Part shown: positions 4,367-7,509 of the stretch, one piece after another
Layout: the number at the start of each line of letters is the position of its first letter
Position numbering within the stretch: the first letter of the stretch is position 1
Assembly (NCBI GenBank): GCA_903829855.1
Contig: CAIKRN010000208.1
Span: forward strand, 1-7,509
Reading direction: 5' to 3'
Length of the DNA stretch: 7,509 bases
From: an uncultured Opitutia bacterium
GTDB lineage: Bacteria; Verrucomicrobiota; Verrucomicrobiia; Opitutales; UBA953
Program-made: the position numbers and the translations under genes
Notes under the pieces: generated by a model
Databases searched by the model: none
What the model was told of the DNA's origin: nothing
The model's input: the letters and a program-made list of their open reading frames with translations, nothing else

Positions 4367-5959
4367 ATGATTACTTGGCTCCAGAACGCCACCGGCAAAC
4401 ACCACCGTCTGATCTTCAGCTTCCTGCTGGTGATCATCGTCGTGTCCTTCGTCTTTTACGGCTTCGCCGGTCGCGGTGCACTCAAGGGCAACGGCTCCTA
4501 TATGTACATGGGCGTGGACCTGAATGACCCAGCCCTTCGCCGTCGCTTCGCCGACGCCAATTTCTTCTCCGGCCAACGCATGGGCGGCGGCGAAGAAGCT
4601 TACAAGCAGTGGGTGGCCGAATTGGAATTAGCTAACTCCCTGGGCGTCCCCAGCCCCTCCGAAACCGAGATTCGGAAAATCGCCCGGGAAGCAACCTCGG
4701 CCCCTGAGACCAAGGACGCCGGCGATGCTTTAAATAAGTTCATCGACCTGGCCTCCAAGCAACTCAACGCCTCCGACCTAGAAACCCGCACCCGCTTCGA
4801 GATCTTCATTAAGGATTCTTGGCGCATCAATAAGGCGATGATCACCCTCGCCGGCCCCGGCCACGCCACCACCGGCCAAGTGAAACGCATCGTCGAACGC
4901 GTCCGCTCGCTGTGGACGGTAGACGTCGCTCGCTTTGATTCTTCCAAATTCAAGCCCGAGGTCAAAGTCGATGAAGCCCAGGCCAAACTGGCCTTCGCCG
5001 CGAACACGGAAAACTACCGCATCCCTGCCAAAATCGCCGCCACCGCCGTCGTCATCTCCCCCGTCTCAGTCGTCCTCGACACCGCCCCGGTCAGCGATGA
5101 AGAGATTGAGACTATGGGCTACAATGTGGCCGATAAATTCAAATTCACCGCGGGCAAAATCAAGGAGCAGGCCCTCGCGAAGCGTGCCGAACTCGAACCC
5201 CTAGTCCGCAAAGAACGCGCGATTCATAATTTCGTCGGCGACATCGACAATGACCTCGCGGAAAATCTGGCCCTTGATGCCGTCAAGGTCGACAGTGACA
5301 AGTTTACCGCCTGGCTGAAGACCAAGAACGCGAAGCTGACCACCATTGCCACCTTCGACTCGGGCAACACCCCGACCGTCGCCGGAATTCCCGCGGCGGC
5401 CCTGCGCTTAGCTGGCGAACTCACCGAAAAAGAATGGCGCACGCCTGTCTATCCGAACGAAGCCGGAGCCGTCTTCGTCTTCCTTAATAAGCGCACGCCC
5501 GACCGACTGCCGGCCTTTGAAGAAGTTAAAACCAAGGCCATCGAAAACTGGCAAGCTTCGGCCCGCAATCGCCTGCTCTCCGTGGAAATCGCCAAGTTGG
5601 GCGAAGCCATTCAGGCTGAAGTTGCCAAAGGGAAAAGCTTCGCCGAGAGCGCCAAGGCCCACGGCCTCGTGCTCACCTCGCCACCCGCCTTCCCGATCGT
5701 CAACCTTCCCGAAGCCCTCAACAGCCCAAATGAAGATACCGGCCTGACCATCGCCACCGCTGGCGTGCATAAAGTCACCCCTGGTATCCGGACGATTTCC
5801 GGCGACTACATCTTCATCCGAGCTGAAAAATCTGAAATGCCAAAGGATAACGCCGGCGTTGAAGAAGGTCGCCTGTTCGCTCAGCGCGTCTCCCAAAGTA
5901 ACGCTAACCGCATCGGCGGCGGCCTGCTCCGCGACTTAACTCCCATCGAGAAAAAGTAA
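4367..5959 (+). CDS. PpiD/SurA-like membrane-anchored periplasmic protein
   Basis: The 530-residue protein begins MITWLQNATGKHHRLIFSF and has one strong transmembrane segment at about residues 15-34, ending FYGFAGRG. This is the N-terminal anchor layout of PpiD, whose bulk lies in the periplasm and assists folding of exported proteins. The rest is mostly charged, helix-rich sequence typical of SurA_N/PpiD chaperone modules, including a segment from residue 100 to 180. Two long stretches (about 285-310 and 385-430) resemble helices flanking a PPIase core. I do not see the parvulin signatures, such as a histidine-bearing first strand or a GGDLG turn, so isomerase activity is doubtful and a chaperone-only role is possible. 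It stands alone, with a TTGACA-type promoter upstream and a strong terminator 20 bp downstream. Only an AGG 8 bp before the ATG could serve as ribosome-binding site. Family assignment rests on architecture rather than a catalytic motif. Confidence 0.62.
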   Translation: MITWLQNATGKHHRLIFSFLLVIIVVSFVFYGFAGRGALKGNGSYMYMGVDLNDPALRRRFADANFFSGQRMGGGEEAYKQWVAELELANSLGVPSPSETEIRKIAREATSAPETKDAGDALNKFIDLASKQLNASDLETRTRFEIFIKDSWRINKAMITLAGPGHATTGQVKRIVERVRSLWTVDVARFDSSKFKPEVKVDEAQAKLAFAANTENYRIPAKIAATAVVISPVSVVLDTAPVSDEEIETMGYNVADKFKFTAGKIKEQALAKRAELEPLVRKERAIHNFVGDIDNDLAENLALDAVKVDSDKFTAWLKTKNAKLTTIATFDSGNTPTVAGIPAAALRLAGELTEKEWRTPVYPNEAGAVFVFLNKRTPDRLPAFEEVKTKAIENWQASARNRLLSVEIAKLGEAIQAEVAKGKSFAESAKAHGLVLTSPPAFPIVNLPEALNSPNEDTGLTIATAGVHKVTPGIRTISGDYIFIRAEKSEMPKDNAGVEEGRLFAQRVSQSNANRIGGGLLRDLTPIEKK

Positions 5960-5978
5960 GCCCTCGACCATTGGACAG

Positions 5979-6008
5979 AAAGGGCAGGCTCACCCCCTGC
6001 CCTTTTTT
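5979..6008 (+). terminator. Intrinsic terminator of the PpiD-like gene
   Basis: AAAGGGCAGG (5979-5988) pairs perfectly with CCTGCCCTTT (5996-6005) around a 7-nt loop, and the T-run extends through 6008. It starts 20 bp after the stop codon and separates this gene from gltX. Confidence 0.88.
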
Positions 6009-6040
6009 GTGCCCAGCAACCTGTCCCCCGTGCATTAGGG

Positions 6041-6123
6041 ACGCCCTCCCTTCTTGCCCTACCCCCCTTCCCCCCTTACGCCTTTCCTTCGGGCCCTCCG
6101 GCCCTCTTATTCTCCCCTTCCCG
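6041..6123 (+). other. Pyrimidine-rich leader upstream of gltX
   Basis: Bases 6041-6090 contain 29 C, 15 T, 3 A and 3 G. A small hairpin follows, GGGCC (6091-6095) with GGCCC (6100-6104), then TCTTATTCT and the gltX ATG. No Shine-Dalgarno sequence and no convincing promoter hexamers were found between the terminator and gltX. C-rich, G-poor RNA is the kind bound by Rho or ribosomal protein S1; either role here is speculative. Confidence 0.4.
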
Positions 6124-7488
6124 ATGTCCCAGGTTCGCGTCCGCTTCGCCCCCAGCCCCACTGGCTTCTTCCACATCGGAAGTGCCCGCACGGCCCTATT
6201 CAACTGGCTCTACGCCCGCCACACGGGAGGTAAATTCATCCTCCGCATCGAAGATACGGACAAGGAACGAAACTCGGAAGCCTTCCTCCAAGTCATCCTC
6301 GATTCAATGCACTGGCTCGGCATGGACTGGGATGAAGGACCCTCCGTTGGCGGTGAGTATGGTCCCTACTTCCAATCCCAACGTACCGAACTTTATCAGG
6401 CGAAGCTGAAAGAGCTGGCCGCCAAGGGACGCGCTTATGAAAAAGACGGCGCCTGGTGGCTCCGCCTCGAAGGCGCCCGCTCCACCGTCTTCGATGACCA
6501 CCTGAAGAAGGAAATCGAAAAGGTCGATGCCGCCCCGATGGTACTGCATGACATGGTCCGCGGACAAGTCGCCCGCGCCGAGGATCGCGACTTCGTACTC
6601 TTCCGTTCCAACGGCGAGCCGGTCTTCCACTTCGTCAACGTTGTCGATGACATTGAGATGAAGATCACCCACGTCATCCGTGGCGAAGATCACCTCTCCA
6701 ATACCTCGAAGCATCTCGAGATTTTCAAGGCCTTCGGCGTCGAGCCTCCGAAATACGCCCACATTCCACTCATCCTCAAAACGGATGGGCCGGGCAAGAT
6801 GTCCAAGCGCGACAAGGGTGCCCTCATCGAGGAATACCAGCAGCGCCGCTACCTGCCTGCCGCCGTCCGCAACTACCTCTGCCTGCTCGGCTGGACGCCT
6901 GCCGACGGCAAGGAAGTGCTCCCGATCGACGAAATCATCCGTCAGTTCGAGATTTCCGCGGTGCACCAATCCAACGCCCGCTTCGACGAACGCAAGATGT
7001 CGCACATCAACGCGCAGACGCTTCGCCTGCTGCCCGCCGCCGATTTCGCCACGCTCGCCCGTCCGATCCTGATTGAAACCAAGACCATCGATGCCTCCGT
7101 CTCGGAAGCTCGCCTGGCCGAAGTCCTCGGCATCGTGCAGGAAAAAGTCATCTCACTGGAACACCTGCCTGAGTTCATGGGTTTCTTCTTTACGGCTGAC
7201 TTCAAGAAAGACGAGGGGGCCATGGCCAACCTCAAGAAGAAGGGTGGCGACCCTGTTGCCCGTATCCGCGAACTGCTGCCCACGCTCGAGGCTGCCGAAT
7301 GGACCGAGCCTGCACTCGAAGCCGCCTTCGCCGCCGTCGGCGCCACTAACGAACGCAAACCGACCGACTACTTTGCACCGGCCCGCTTTGCGATTTCCGG
7401 CCAAGGTGGCGGTGCGCACCTGCTGGGCGTCCTGCGCGTCCTCGGCCGCGATACCACCCTCGCCCGCCTCAAGGCGTTCGCCGCTTAA
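6124..7488 (+). CDS. gltX: Glutamyl-tRNA synthetase
   Basis: GltX charges tRNA-Glu (or, in non-discriminating forms, also tRNA-Gln) with glutamate in the cytoplasm. From the ATG at 6124 the protein has 454 residues. The class I catalytic domain opens VRFAPSPTGFFHIGSARTALFNW, with HIGS at 17-20 as the HIGH motif, then LRIEDTDKER (40-49). FHFVNVVDDIEMKITHVIRGEDH is the conserved acceptor-binding block. KMSKR (225-229) is the KMSKS loop. The C-terminal helical anticodon-binding domain runs to the end, with FAISGQGGGAHL near it. The segment after AYEKDG (about 104-120) is much shorter than in E. coli GluRS and lacks the CxC zinc-binding subdomain. The frame is open back to a TTG at 5971, but that lies before the terminator hairpin and adds a Pro/Cys-rich stretch foreign to the family. 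Whether it is discriminating cannot be judged here. Confidence 0.95.
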   Translation: MSQVRVRFAPSPTGFFHIGSARTALFNWLYARHTGGKFILRIEDTDKERNSEAFLQVILDSMHWLGMDWDEGPSVGGEYGPYFQSQRTELYQAKLKELAAKGRAYEKDGAWWLRLEGARSTVFDDHLKKEIEKVDAAPMVLHDMVRGQVARAEDRDFVLFRSNGEPVFHFVNVVDDIEMKITHVIRGEDHLSNTSKHLEIFKAFGVEPPKYAHIPLILKTDGPGKMSKRDKGALIEEYQQRRYLPAAVRNYLCLLGWTPADGKEVLPIDEIIRQFEISAVHQSNARFDERKMSHINAQTLRLLPAADFATLARPILIETKTIDASVSEARLAEVLGIVQEKVISLEHLPEFMGFFFTADFKKDEGAMANLKKKGGDPVARIRELLPTLEAAEWTEPALEAAFAAVGATNERKPTDYFAPARFAISGQGGGAHLLGVLRVLGRDTTLARLKAFAA

Positions 7489-7495
7489 TCCGCCC

Positions 7496-7509
7496 ATGTC
7501 TTCCGAAAC
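7496..7509 (+). CDS. Start of a further gene, 3' truncated
   Basis: An ATG lies 7 bp after the gltX stop and opens M-S-S-E before the window ends. The spacing would suit co-transcription with gltX. Too little sequence is present to identify the product, and a chance ATG is possible. Confidence 0.35.

Noticed and set aside
5971..6123. A longer gltX starting at a TTG at 5971
   Set aside because: It would begin before the terminator hairpin and add a Pro/Cys-rich stretch with no GluRS homology; the ATG at 6124 gives the normal family N-terminus.
6009..6123. T-box riboswitch upstream of gltX
   Set aside because: The leader is short and pyrimidine-rich, with no specifier stem or T-box consensus, and lies outside the usual phyla for T-boxes.

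Overview
This 7.5-kb, GC-rich (roughly 60%) bacterial chromosome fragment most resembles Verrucomicrobiota, probably class Opitutae. That placement is inference. It rests on a carbohydrate-esterase family 15 type protein beside a single-domain SGNH hydrolase, a PpiD-like membrane-anchored protein next to gltX, a general lack of Shine-Dalgarno sequences, and short GTAG-headed palindromes in the intergenic gaps. No phage, plasmid, CRISPR or transposase gene is visible.

Layout, left to right. The 3' part of an SGNH/GDSL-type esterase runs off the left edge (+). A GTAG-headed palindrome follows, then a complete MFS exporter of the EntS/MFS_3 type (+). The next gap carries a second palindrome and a tRNA-Arg(CCG) with encoded CCA (-). 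A secreted glucuronoyl-esterase-like alpha/beta hydrolase (-) comes next. About 300 bp without a gene (3477-3775) then hold five more palindromes and two related conserved-loop hairpins, arranged as nested inverted pairs. A divergent pair follows: folA (dihydrofolate reductase, -) and a PpiD/SurA-like membrane-anchored protein (+) ending in a clear intrinsic terminator. Next is gltX (glutamyl-tRNA synthetase, +) behind a pyrimidine-rich leader, and finally the first codons of another gene at the right edge.

The two esterases fit a polysaccharide-degrading lifestyle. folA, the PpiD-like gene, gltX and the tRNA are housekeeping. No multi-gene operon dedicated to one pathway is visible, and most genes are separated by palindromes or terminators.

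The most interesting signal is the intergenic repeat family. Seven clear copies share a GTAG head, an imperfect stem and a 3- or 4-nt loop at fixed spacing, and four of them form a nested inverted array. The same plan (GTAG head, imperfect hairpin, inverted pairing) is known from REP/REPIN elements mobilised by RAYT transposases. A third hairpin type in the array keeps its loop sequence while its stem bases change on both arms. Other points are a perfect 15-bp inverted repeat spanning the folA stop codon, and a FolA that lacks the usual arginine-threonine cofactor motif.
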